64,000 bases of DNA from Sphingobacterium athyrii. Its GTDB lineage: Bacteria; Bacteroidota; Bacteroidia; Sphingobacteriales; Sphingobacteriaceae. The notes under the pieces were generated by a model. That model did no database searches. It worked only from the letters and a program-made list of their open reading frames with translations, and was not told the DNA's origin. The position numbers and the translations under genes were made by a program. Position 1 is the first letter of the stretch; every line of letters begins with the position of its first letter. The stretch lies in NCBI RefSeq assembly GCF_003071065.1, contig NZ_QCXX01000008.1, positions 1-64,000 of the forward strand, in the 5' to 3' direction. Shown here piece after piece: positions 36,301 through 44,347 of the stretch.

Positions 36301-36434
36301 TCTAAAAAACATGGATCTTCCAGTTTTTCAGTGACAAGTTCATTTAATGCTCTACTCTCTCCACCCGGTGAAAATAGTGTACTATATTCAAATAACGGTT
36401 TCCTAACAACCGCTTTTCCTAAATTTTTATACAA
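33387..36434 (-). CDS. LanB-type lantibiotic dehydratase, full length
   Basis: A 1015-aa class I dehydratase that uses glutamyl-tRNA to glutamylate Ser/Thr of a precursor and then eliminates glutamate. The glutamylation domain (1 to about 740) holds Arg84 and Arg88 in IIRAATRCTPYGVFAG, matching the tRNA-binding arginines of NisB. The elimination domain (SpaB_C, from about 752, GSEWVYYKIYCG) has Arg804/Arg806 in YHIRFR, Glu-Arg in REIERYG near 851, and His980 in IHMSINR, so the known catalytic set looks intact. No LanC cyclase is in the window. It lies between the HlyD-like and kinase genes. Confidence 0.88.
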   Translation of the reverse strand: MYKNLGKAVVRKPLFEYSTLFSPGGESRALNELVTEKLEDPCFLEGIYWTSRDLYNQIYRFKNGGLIKEKKERLFATLQKYIIRAATRCTPYGVFAGCSLVDIGDQQSNIKQQLVKRARIDMGVLYQLVQTIALHDCFVERFSYQINNSIYKLAQTYRYIETLWIEGKIEYQTASIDRSDLLDEIFDKLKKDVRLQAYDIYKIIGDDVTCDDKKDFFLNLIESQFVTSELSTVLTSTAPLETITNILSSTEPNISEKASTYLHVIHKIAQVLNSINQSKLGEFPCQQIEECLDELQGIGIEVKQGQLFHIDLWNPIAEADYVPNAYLKDIQQASAILARTTANSSLHETQLRNFKQLFVEKYGDREIPLTEALDQEQGIGFPAQSKLGNISHNEIAECIPGVSKNRLLSTERRMEPFELWLKKKVFKAQEEPTLEIEINKYDVAQFADQSEKLASELSVMGTILPSGKLLLENFGGSNGFALLGRFSYMNDDLEKWCKSEISKPQTSADIIYAGIVHLPEGRTANIARPTGLLAYQIPYLAYVEQDDTTVPISTILLSIQNEELILRCKESGRRIIPILTNAHNYLRSDLPIYRFLAAIQHQGRPGLGIQLGDWTNWYRFIPRIRTGNVILQRAKWNIMEDDINAITNSELPLVTLKKLLKKWRVSSRVSIQNGDNELFIDTKRKDYLMLLIQEMRGRKRLTLVESLLNNDHPTDQKAYIRQFILPLRRTDSKIEYIPSIPRSDIQHSFVPGSEWVYYKIYCGASISDDLLLHVVKPVIELLRKEKLIDIAFFIRYTDPHYHIRFRLHFVKNDTVTNMSKVMELIDEFAKKYIEDGRIWKLQLDTYQREIERYGVSHIENTEQAFSADSGAFLGALEDQQFCEDDQYRFAMGLHNIDNWLSLFRMSLEAKAAFCMEMANAFALEHDKGSAYQVDQLYRSLMGKNVMMLNRSTQPILPLDQRLEKLGTLNLSKENLASYIHMSINRWYKSDQRLMEYISYRFLEKEYKKALSQRIK

Positions 36435-36453
36435 AACTTTGAAATTAAGTTAT

Positions 36454-37182
36454 CTATCGTAAGATACTGCTGAATATCCGCTGAAAAATGCTTCGATCAT
36501 TTAAAAGGATCTCTCCATTACCTTCCATCAGTGGCAATATTGGCAATTCCTTGCCTTGAGATGTCAGTAATTTTTTCAATGTCAAAGTTACAGTAGCCTC
36601 ATGTGCGTTTTCTGTTTGAATCGGCAGAATAGACCCAATTTGGCCTTCTAAAAACCCGTATTCATAGTCCGGATAATCATCGAGTGCAATGCGAACAGAT
36701 TGCCCCTTTTTCACATTTCCGGCTCCCTTATTGGAATATTTTATTTTGACATCTACTTCCTGTGAATTGGGTATCACCCAAATAGTTTGCTCAAGCAAAT
36801 TTTCGGAATTTCGACCATTTACCAGGTAAATTTTACCTGTCATCGGTGTCGTTGTCGCTTCGCTAGTCCCTTGGCTTTTATTGTAGCTCACAAGCAAAGT
36901 ATCCCCTGGCTTGACCATTTGTCCATCTTTGACATAGAATTGATACTCTTGGTCGGCGTGATTACGTTGGATCGTCACCTTTCCCGGTTGTTGTCTCGCT
37001 TGCACCACCACGGATCCTTGTATACTATCTGGAAATCGAATATGCGAAGAGATAAATGCACCGATAATGGCAACGATAAATAACACAGTAATACCCCAAC
37101 GGATAATCCAAGGAGGAATTCTTCCTACGATTTCCTCCATCTCATTGCTTACTGTGTCTAGCGATCTATTTACATTTGGCAT
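36454..37182 (-). CDS. Short HlyD-like export adaptor
   Basis: A 242-aa protein with one membrane helix (about residues 28-48, IIRWGITVLFIVAIIGAFISS) and a periplasmic part with a lipoyl-like YVKDGQMVKPGDTLLVSY and a beta-barrel like segment VKKGQSVRIALDDYPDYEYGFLEGQI. This is the HlyD/bacteriocin-exporter pattern, but it is little over half the usual length and lacks the long coiled-coil hairpin expected to reach the outer membrane. It starts 11 nt after the ABC exporter and should partner with it. Confidence 0.78.
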   Translation of the reverse strand: MPNVNRSLDTVSNEMEEIVGRIPPWIIRWGITVLFIVAIIGAFISSHIRFPDSIQGSVVVQARQQPGKVTIQRNHADQEYQFYVKDGQMVKPGDTLLVSYNKSQGTSEATTTPMTGKIYLVNGRNSENLLEQTIWVIPNSQEVDVKIKYSNKGAGNVKKGQSVRIALDDYPDYEYGFLEGQIGSILPIQTENAHEATVTLTLKKLLTSQGKELPILPLMEGNGEILLNDRSIFQRIFSSILR

Positions 37183-37193
37183 AATATATGGAT

Positions 37194-39488
37194 TTAAGCA
37201 GCTCCTAATTCTAATTGGTTTTTCACCAATTCATAATAATACCCCTTCTTCTTGACCAGCATTTCGTGATTGCCTTGTTCCACAATTTCGCCCTTGTTCA
37301 TCACGATAATCTGATCTGCATTTTTTACGGTGCTCAATCGATGAGCAATGACGATCACAGTTCTCCCTTTATAAAATTCGTCCAAATTTTCCATAATCAC
37401 TTTTTCGTTATTGGCGTCGAGCGCACTCGTTGCCTCATCAAAAAAGAGGTATTTAGGATCTTTATAGATTGCTCGCGCGATAAACATACGTTGTTTTTGT
37501 CCGCCGCTCAAACCTGATCCGGCATTTCCGATTCGCGTGCTATACCCCAATGGCAATCGGGCGATATCATCGTGGAGATTCGCTAACCTAACAGCATCCC
37601 AAAGTTTATCCTCTTTAATCCGTTCACCATCGACAGCAATATTTCTTGCTATAGAATCTGAAAATACAAATCCTTCCTGCATGACTGTTCCACAGCTATT
37701 CCGCCATAATTGTGCTGAAAGATCATTCAGATTAATACCATCTACCAAAATTTCACCCTCAGCTGTGGGATAGAACTTTAATAACAACTTCATTAAGGTC
37801 GTTTTCCCACTACCACTTGCACCGACAATAGCTGTAACCTTTCCTTTCGGTATATGCACATTCAAGTTTTTCAGTACCAATGGGCTTTTGGGAGAGCCAT
37901 ATCGAAATGACAGATTGGATAATGTGATCCCGCCTTCATTCGTGCGAATATTTTTTAGGAATTGCGTATGATTGATATACAACGAATCGGAACCATCTAC
38001 TGGTTGCCTCGGAAAGGCATTGTCATTGAAACCAATCAAATCTTCACTATTTTCTTCCTCTGGTCTATCATGGATTTCTCCTAATCGGTCTAAACTTATT
38101 TTTGCATCCTGTATGCCTTTAATAAATTGTATAATTTGATTTAAAGGGCTATTCATTTGGCCTACGATATAGGATATGCTCAGCATGACACCTAATGTAA
38201 TCTCCTGATTGATTACAAGCATTGCAGCGGTATAACTAATGACAATGTTTTTAAGCTGTGTAAAAAATGTCGCACCTATTTCCTGATATTGTTCAAGGGC
38301 CAAGCTCTTAATATTTACCCTGAAAAGTTTAGCTTGTACACGTTCCCATTCCCAACGTCGAGCCTTTTGACTATTGTACAATTTAATCTCCTGCATTCCA
38401 GTGATTATTTCATAAAGACTGTTTTGATTTTCCCGAGAACGTTGAAAACGGCTATAATCAATATCCCTTCGCCTTTTTAAAAAAATCACAATCCATAAGA
38501 TGGACAACACACTCCCGATAGCGAATATGAAGAGAAGCTGTGTATTATACATCGCAAGAATAATTGAAAAGACAATCAAATTAATCACAGAAAAAAGTGT
38601 ACTCAATGTTGATCCGGTCAAGAATGTTTCTATACGATGATGATCGTTAATTCTTTGTGTAATATCGCCAACATTTTTAGATTCGAAAAAGTTAATCGGC
38701 AACTTCATCAACTTGATCAGAAAATTGGAGATTATACTGATGCTTATTCGTGTACTGACATGTAGCAATACCCAATTCCGTATTAAATCCACAGCAATTC
38801 CTCCTGTAAATAAAAGAAGTTGCGAAAACAATACTAAATGGATAAAATTCACATTTTTGCGTGTCACCCCGAAGTCGACCAAACTCTGTGTTAAAAATGG
38901 GAAACACATGCTGATGAGACTAGCCAACAACATGCCCATAATCAATTGTATGAAGTAACGTTTATAAGGTTTAAGGTAAGAAAGTAAGAAATTGAAACCC
39001 GTTTTCTTAACACCGTTATTTTCTCTATCTTCATAAAAAGACGCTGTTGGCTCAAGCAGAAGCGCTATTCCTTTATTGTCAGAGCTTATCCAACATTGTT
39101 CAAAGATCTTCTTTTCTAAACGAACCAAGTTATGTCCAGGATCACCTAAGACAACTTTCTCTACAGACCGAAATGCATTTTTCTTTTCAATATCGTAAAG
39201 GACAACGAAATGCTCTTGATTCCAATGTAAAACACAAGGAAGAGGGACTTGCTCCGTGAGTTGTTCGTAAGTTAACTTGGCTACGATGGTTTTAAAGCCG
39301 ATCTTCTCAGCAGCTTCACTTAATCCTAGCATACTTACCCCATTCTTTGTGATGTAGGAATTTGCTCTAAGGTAATCTAAATCATACTCTTTACCATGAT
39401 AAGCAGAAACCATGCGTAGACAGGTCGGACCACAGTCCATGTAATCCAATTGTTTATAAAATTTAAATTTCTTTCCGAAGAGTCCCAT
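37194..39488 (-). CDS. Peptidase-containing (C39) bacteriocin ABC exporter
   Basis: A 764-aa ABC transporter that cuts leaders at Gly-Gly sites and exports the peptide. The N-terminal C39 peptidase (1-130) has Cys19 in QLDYMDCGPTCLRM, His93 in NQEHFVVLYDI and Asp116 in LGDPGHN. The membrane domain (about 170-460) has six helices. The ATPase (about 525-760) has Walker A GASGSGKTT, signature LSGGQKQR, Walker B YLFFDEATSALD and the His switch IVIAHRLS. Both GG-containing precursors lie immediately upstream on the same strand. Confidence 0.93.
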   Translation of the reverse strand: MGLFGKKFKFYKQLDYMDCGPTCLRMVSAYHGKEYDLDYLRANSYITKNGVSMLGLSEAAEKIGFKTIVAKLTYEQLTEQVPLPCVLHWNQEHFVVLYDIEKKNAFRSVEKVVLGDPGHNLVRLEKKIFEQCWISSDNKGIALLLEPTASFYEDRENNGVKKTGFNFLLSYLKPYKRYFIQLIMGMLLASLISMCFPFLTQSLVDFGVTRKNVNFIHLVLFSQLLLFTGGIAVDLIRNWVLLHVSTRISISIISNFLIKLMKLPINFFESKNVGDITQRINDHHRIETFLTGSTLSTLFSVINLIVFSIILAMYNTQLLFIFAIGSVLSILWIVIFLKRRRDIDYSRFQRSRENQNSLYEIITGMQEIKLYNSQKARRWEWERVQAKLFRVNIKSLALEQYQEIGATFFTQLKNIVISYTAAMLVINQEITLGVMLSISYIVGQMNSPLNQIIQFIKGIQDAKISLDRLGEIHDRPEEENSEDLIGFNDNAFPRQPVDGSDSLYINHTQFLKNIRTNEGGITLSNLSFRYGSPKSPLVLKNLNVHIPKGKVTAIVGASGSGKTTLMKLLLKFYPTAEGEILVDGINLNDLSAQLWRNSCGTVMQEGFVFSDSIARNIAVDGERIKEDKLWDAVRLANLHDDIARLPLGYSTRIGNAGSGLSGGQKQRMFIARAIYKDPKYLFFDEATSALDANNEKVIMENLDEFYKGRTVIVIAHRLSTVKNADQIIVMNKGEIVEQGNHEMLVKKKGYYYELVKNQLELGAA

Positions 39489-39529
39489 CTTAGTATAATG
39501 AAATATCCAATTTTAACGTTAATATTTTT

Positions 39530-39736
39530 CTATTTTATACTGCCCATTGTCGGCCAATTCTGACATACGCTGCCAGAATCTTTGTCATCGCCTTCTTTAT
39601 ACCTGCCACCATGGAGCTCACTGCCATCTATTTCTTCAATAGTTTTATCAGCATGAGGATCATTCGTGATACCTAAGTTCCTTAATTGTTCAAGGTTTAA
39701 AGTTGATTTTTTCTTATTATGCTCTTTACGTGCCAT
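39530..39736 (-). CDS. GG-leader natural product precursor (68 aa)
   Basis: A Lys-rich start (MARKEHNKKKSTLNLEQLR) leads to an acidic helix and a double-glycine site in IDGSELHGG (Gly43-Gly44), the usual cut site of C39 peptidases. The predicted core is 24 residues, starting RYKEGDDKDSGSVC, with a single Cys58 and three hydroxy residues (Ser54, Ser56, Thr63) plus Ser66. It lies 42 nt upstream of the C39 exporter and 29 nt downstream of a second precursor-like gene. Conserved families of this shape are known as GG-Bacteroidetes natural product precursors. Confidence 0.75.
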   Translation of the reverse strand: MARKEHNKKKSTLNLEQLRNLGITNDPHADKTIEEIDGSELHGGRYKEGDDKDSGSVCQNWPTMGSIK

Positions 39737-39764
39737 ATTAATTTGATTTTATAAAGTTGATTTA

Positions 39765-39962
39765 TTAAAGAGACGAATCGTTAAAGAGATCCGTCAGATT
39801 TGTTTTCCCAGATATCGCTGGTCCGGGCGTATGTATCGGTGCCTTTGGCTCCCGATAACCTCCATAAAGAACTTCTGCCTTAGCATTCTCCAAAGCAAGC
39901 TCTTCACATTCTTTTAGTTTGCTTCGTTGCTTTTTTGTAAAAACTCCTTTGAATAAATTCAT
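39765..39962 (-). CDS. GG-leader natural product precursor (65 aa)
   Basis: The leader (MNLFKGVFTKKQRSKLKECE, then an Ala/Glu-rich helix) ends in VLYGG (Gly34-Gly35). The predicted core of about 30 residues starts YREPKAPIHTPGPAISGKT and ends NDSSL. It is Pro-rich, has three Thr and three Ser, and has no Cys, so dehydration without lanthionine is the most one can predict. It differs completely from the neighbouring 68-aa precursor in core sequence, sharing only the GG site. A cysteine is present in the leader (Cys19). Confidence 0.7.
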   Translation of the reverse strand: MNLFKGVFTKKQRSKLKECEELALENAKAEVLYGGYREPKAPIHTPGPAISGKTNLTDLFNDSSL

Positions 39963-40036
39963 AACTTAATTTTATTGATAAAGTAATACTAGTAACCTTC
40001 GACGCTATTTCTATATTTCTTTCAATGGAAGTCAGG

Positions 40037-42403
40037 CTATAGTCCCAATCGACCTCTTTCTTCGCTATTGGTATCGGTCGTACTCTTTCGATCACTATTC
40101 ATTGTTTTACCAAATTTATACCCGATGGTCAGACGAACCCGACGCGTATCATTGCGACTGCTGCCTGTGAATCGTACCGGGACAAAATCACTCCCCCAGC
40201 GTTGTACCTGCCCTAAGAAGATATCGGATACATCCACTTTCACGAAGCCTTTTTTGGCAAGGAACTGTTTACGAATCCCTAAGGAAACATTGGATAATTC
40301 GTCTACCCAATTCACGCCGGATATGATATCCCCACGATAGAAAGCACTTAAATCCATATCCCAGTCCTTACCTAAGCTAAAGATATTGTTGGTCTTCAGG
40401 TTGGGATAAGTATTTTTCCTACGCACAGTCTGTTGTGTAAACGGATCCTGAATATTGTTAAGTTGACGATAGACACCAATTGTATTATAGGATTGCCAGA
40501 ATTTCCCGATTTTAAATGGTACGGATAGGTTAAGTCCCAATAATTCCCTTTTAGAAAAGTTCGTCACCATATTGGTATAAAATAATTTATCCTCGTCGTA
40601 AGTGATCTGTGATGAAATAGCATCCTTAATATGTTCGTATTCCAAAGACAAGCTATAGTTTTTAAAGCGATGTGACCAACCTATCAAATTCGAATATTCG
40701 GGTTTTAAATGAGGATTTCCTGCTTGGGCACTGTAAGTGTCAAAATATCGAGTATATGGAACTAATAGATCATAGTTTGGACGGCTAATGCTTGCGGAAT
40801 AGTATAATGCTGTACTATATTGCGGTGATACGGTAAAATCCAATCGTACCTTTGGAAACAAGTTCCAGTAGGAAGAATCCTGTCCTTCTTTCACCTGATA
40901 AGAAGTATTTTCTCCACGTAAACCCACTTGTAGTTTTAGAAAATCCGTTAGTTCAGTATTATAATTTGCATATAAGGCCAAAATATTCTCCTTATAGCCC
41001 AATACCGTGTTTTCCTCCTCCATATTGGTTCCACTTCTATTGTTTTCGTGGCTATTGTTTTTTGTATTGGTATATTTTAGACCTAATTCCAGTGATTGTG
41101 TTTTACTGAACGCCTTCCTATAGTTGGCCATTCCGGTCCAAATATCATAATTGGCCTTAATATCATTGAGGATCTTGCCTTCTGGATCTGTCTGGGGTAA
41201 AAAGTTTTGGCTTTGGCTATTCTGATAAGCGGTATAATTTCCCGATAGATCAAAGGTAGAACCCAGGTCATCCAATTTAAAATTGTACAACAAATTGTAA
41301 CTATTGAATTTGGTTGTAATATCTATTTTAGAATTTATCGGAGTGAAAGTTTCACTTTCAGGCTGATACTCTTTCAATCGCGTATCCATTGTTCCATCTA
41401 TATCAATATCGAAATTCATTAAACTAAAATCGAAATCAATGTTTTGCCTGTCATTCAATTGGTATCCCAATTGTGCAGAAAGATTCAGTGGTTTGACTTT
41501 TCCACCCAGATCTTTATCCGATTTAACTTGACCAATTTCATCCTTGCCCTTATATACATAGCGATTAAATCCGCCAACTTCCAAGTGACCATTATTGGAA
41601 TAGCCACCAGATAGGTTAAGGGAGAACTTATTTTTATTGTAATATAAACCGAGGTTACCACCGGAGTGAAACTTCTTCCCTTGAGCGGCATTCAATGTGA
41701 TATTTCCTCCCCAAGAATCTGTACTCGTCGTATTTTTGGTATAGATCTCGATCACACTATTTGCTTCGGCATCATATTTTACCGAAGGATTTGTAATGAC
41801 TTCGATGCGGTCTATCTGATCTGCTGGAATAGATTCCAATAGGTCTTTGATGGAAGCATTGGGTAACTTTTTGCCATTCAGAATAATCAGAACACCGCTT
41901 TTCCCCTGTACCTCAATACCCTCATTGCTGACTGCTACCGCAGGTGCCATTTTTAAAAGATCGTATACATTATTGCCGGCCGCCAGCACTGAGTTAGCCA
42001 CATTCATCACCACCCGATCTGATTTTTGGACAATAGGTTGCCGGCGATTGGCGGTTATTGTTACGGTTTCGAGCTGATTACTTGTTGGCGTAAGTGTAAT
42101 CTGTAGAGTACTATCTCTGTCAACTGTCAGGTGATATATTTTCTCCTGATAACCGATCATCGAGATTTTAAGTACATATTTACCCGAATTTATCGCCGAA
42201 ACTTTAAAGTTTCCCAAAGCATCTGTAATTCCACCCTTTAGTATAGTGTGCTGTTCTTCATTTTCTACACTATAGGATGCGTATGCAAGTGCGGTATTTT
42301 TATCGTCTGCAACATGTCCATTCATGGTGATTTTTTGTTGTGCCATCACCGAGGTTGACAGAAAGATCGTTGAAAAAAGTATTAACTTATTCATAAATTT
42401 CAT
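40037..42403 (-). CDS. TonB-type outer-membrane beta-barrel protein
   Basis: A 788-aa outer-membrane protein with signal peptide (residues 1-22, ending VMAQ), a CarboxypepD_reg-like domain (about 25-115, ITMNGHVADDKNTALAYAS), a plug domain (about 120-235, DRVVMNVANSVLAAGNNVYDLLKMAPAV, IDRIEVITNPSVKYDAEANSV) and a beta-barrel. The plug and barrel fit the outer membrane beta-barrel family 3 rather than classical SusC. Its place between the two halves of the RiPP cluster suggests uptake, sensing or release of the peptide, which is inference. Confidence 0.85.
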   Translation of the reverse strand: MKFMNKLILFSTIFLSTSVMAQQKITMNGHVADDKNTALAYASYSVENEEQHTILKGGITDALGNFKVSAINSGKYVLKISMIGYQEKIYHLTVDRDSTLQITLTPTSNQLETVTITANRRQPIVQKSDRVVMNVANSVLAAGNNVYDLLKMAPAVAVSNEGIEVQGKSGVLIILNGKKLPNASIKDLLESIPADQIDRIEVITNPSVKYDAEANSVIEIYTKNTTSTDSWGGNITLNAAQGKKFHSGGNLGLYYNKNKFSLNLSGGYSNNGHLEVGGFNRYVYKGKDEIGQVKSDKDLGGKVKPLNLSAQLGYQLNDRQNIDFDFSLMNFDIDIDGTMDTRLKEYQPESETFTPINSKIDITTKFNSYNLLYNFKLDDLGSTFDLSGNYTAYQNSQSQNFLPQTDPEGKILNDIKANYDIWTGMANYRKAFSKTQSLELGLKYTNTKNNSHENNRSGTNMEEENTVLGYKENILALYANYNTELTDFLKLQVGLRGENTSYQVKEGQDSSYWNLFPKVRLDFTVSPQYSTALYYSASISRPNYDLLVPYTRYFDTYSAQAGNPHLKPEYSNLIGWSHRFKNYSLSLEYEHIKDAISSQITYDEDKLFYTNMVTNFSKRELLGLNLSVPFKIGKFWQSYNTIGVYRQLNNIQDPFTQQTVRRKNTYPNLKTNNIFSLGKDWDMDLSAFYRGDIISGVNWVDELSNVSLGIRKQFLAKKGFVKVDVSDIFLGQVQRWGSDFVPVRFTGSSRNDTRRVRLTIGYKFGKTMNSDRKSTTDTNSEERGRLGL

Positions 42404-42477
42404 TGTTATTCTGTTAAATTCGTATACTCAATTATAATAAGGCACACCCTCAATTACAATCCTTTCTTAATCGACTT

Positions 42478-43785
42478 TTAGAGATAGGTATTTGTCAGCT
42501 TTAAAAATTTCTCTAAGACCACTCTTTTTTTTGAATTTTCATCAAAATTATAGACACAATAATCCTTATCCATATTTTCCAAAGCGACCTGAGAGCAACC
42601 GCCATTACATATTGGTAATATCGAACACGATAAGCAAGGTTTATTTTTAAATTTAGCATCGAGCCTTTTATAGTATGTTTCATTCCAGATTAAGCTTCCA
42701 TTTTCATCTATAAAACCTTCGCTATTACCGGATTTAAAATCTCTGGCTGTACATTTAAAAAGTTCGCCGTTGTAATTAATAACCGCATGGTTATTCTTAT
42801 CTGCGTAGCAAGAATTTCTCAAATTGTCTGGCAGTCCACCTATCAAAGCATTTAGTCCCTTGCCTCTAAAATACTTTATTAAGGATGAAACAGTATCTTT
42901 AAGAATTTCAGTGTTCTCTTCTTGCCAGACTTTGTGAAAGGTTATCGATAGATAATCTCTATCCTTTATAGGCATATCGAGAAAATCTTGGGCTATATTG
43001 GCTACACTAGGTAAGTTTTTCTTGGTATAATTGATTCGCAATGTTGTTTTACGCTGGTGTGCACATAATAGTTTTATATTGGAGACAATTTCATCATAAG
43101 ATCCGCGCTTGTCATTAACGAAACGTACCGAATTGTGCTCCTCTCTTCCTCCATCCAATGTAATCTGAAAGTTAGTAATATCAAAAGGTTTAAGTGCATT
43201 TACATTTGCACGGTTTATTAAAAAACCATTTGTAGTAAAACCATTATCAAACTTTACCCCAAACTTTGAACAATGTTCGCTGGCGAACTGAATGATCGGC
43301 ATAATAACCCGGTCAAAGTATAAGAATGGCTCACCACCAAACCAAGCTATATGAAATCTCTCTATTTTAGATGTAGCATTTATCTTATTTTCAATAAGAA
43401 CTTTGATCTTTTCAATTGTTTCAGATTCCATCTTAGACTTTTTCTCATGGGACTCATAACAATACCAACAACTAAAATTGCAATTCATGGTTGGGTTAAT
43501 AGTTAAATGAAAAAATGTCTCATTTTTAAGATCTACTTGTTCACGTATAGCGACGACTTCCCGAAACTCATCATAATCATCCTCTACTATAAATCCTTTT
43601 TTATGTAAGGCTTCAAACAGGGACGGGTGTAATTTTTCTAAACCTGCAAACTCATCATGATCGCGACTCGCGTCTATCAATTCTTTTATAAGTGGATTGA
43701 TATACAAAAACTGATTCTGCAAAGCATTATACAAGACAAATTTATCGGTATAAGCTACTGTTGTATTAAATCGGCTAAACTTCAT
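42478..43785 (-). CDS. Radical SAM/SPASM peptide maturase
   Basis: I start at Met 43785 (MKFSRFNTT), giving 435 aa; an ATG nine codons upstream is possible. The N-terminal 80 residues look like a PqqD-like peptide-recognition domain. The radical SAM core has the cluster motif CNFSCWYC (Cys102, 106, 109), and the end has a SPASM-type set: CYADKNN, FKCTAR, CLSCSILPICNGGC and DYCVYNF, expected to bind two further Fe-S clusters. Enzymes of this kind make thioether or carbon-carbon crosslinks in a precursor. The precursor encoded 59 nt upstream ends in a Cys-Trp. Confidence 0.88.
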   Translation of the reverse strand: MKFSRFNTTVAYTDKFVLYNALQNQFLYINPLIKELIDASRDHDEFAGLEKLHPSLFEALHKKGFIVEDDYDEFREVVAIREQVDLKNETFFHLTINPTMNCNFSCWYCYESHEKKSKMESETIEKIKVLIENKINATSKIERFHIAWFGGEPFLYFDRVIMPIIQFASEHCSKFGVKFDNGFTTNGFLINRANVNALKPFDITNFQITLDGGREEHNSVRFVNDKRGSYDEIVSNIKLLCAHQRKTTLRINYTKKNLPSVANIAQDFLDMPIKDRDYLSITFHKVWQEENTEILKDTVSSLIKYFRGKGLNALIGGLPDNLRNSCYADKNNHAVINYNGELFKCTARDFKSGNSEGFIDENGSLIWNETYYKRLDAKFKNKPCLSCSILPICNGGCSQVALENMDKDYCVYNFDENSKKRVVLEKFLKLTNTYL

Positions 43786-43844
43786 ATGATCTTTCGTTAA
43801 AAAGAAGAGCATTCTAACTAAATACTCTTCTTTTTAAAATATTA

Positions 43845-44036
43845 TTACCAACAAACAATATTTGTAGTTTGGTCGCCTTTATCCGCACCGGATAGAGATG
43901 CAAACCCACCTTCAAGTTTCTCCTGATCAATGCTTGACAATTTTTCTTCAGTCAATTGCTCATCTAATTGTTCAAGAACTGTTTTTTTAATGTTTTCTTT
44001 CAATTCTTCATTGGTCAATTTCTTTTCTTGTGACAT
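43845..44036 (-). CDS. GG-leader precursor of the radical SAM maturase (63 aa)
   Basis: From Met 44036 the peptide has 63 aa; the frame extends upstream but the extension has no precursor character. A Glu/Lys-rich helical leader (KKLTNEELKENIKKTVLEQL) ends in KLEGG (Gly43-Gly44). The core of 19 residues is FASLSGADKGDQTTNIVCW, with a single Cys62 and a terminal Trp. The radical SAM gene follows after 59 nt, so this is its likely substrate. The same GG rule would let the C39 exporter of the cluster cut it. Confidence 0.75.
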   Translation of the reverse strand: MSQEKKLTNEELKENIKKTVLEQLDEQLTEEKLSSIDQEKLEGGFASLSGADKGDQTTNIVCW

Positions 44037-44347
44037 CACGTTTAATTTTAATTGATAGTTCTTACTTGGTTGAGGCTTCAGATTTCCCCTTGCAATTCCG
44101 TATTGCTTGAACAAAGATGTTTTATAAAACTCTCCATTAAAAATCGATTCGACAAACAGTCTATTATTTTCGATGAACATACTGTTAATTTCGAATAGAA
44201 GTCTTATTTAAAATATTCTGATCAATCGGTCAGCTATCTTATATCAAAAGATAATTTATGTAATCAGGATAATAATATATTTATATATTTGCCGAATACA
44301 ATTTTTACAAAATACTTACTAAGCCCAAGCCTCAAATTATACAAACG

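Noticed and set aside
31520..43785. Thiopeptide or cyanobactin cluster
   Set aside because: LanB is full length rather than split, and no YcaO, no cyclodehydratase and no [4+2] cyclase is present, so a lanthipeptide/rSAM reading fits better.
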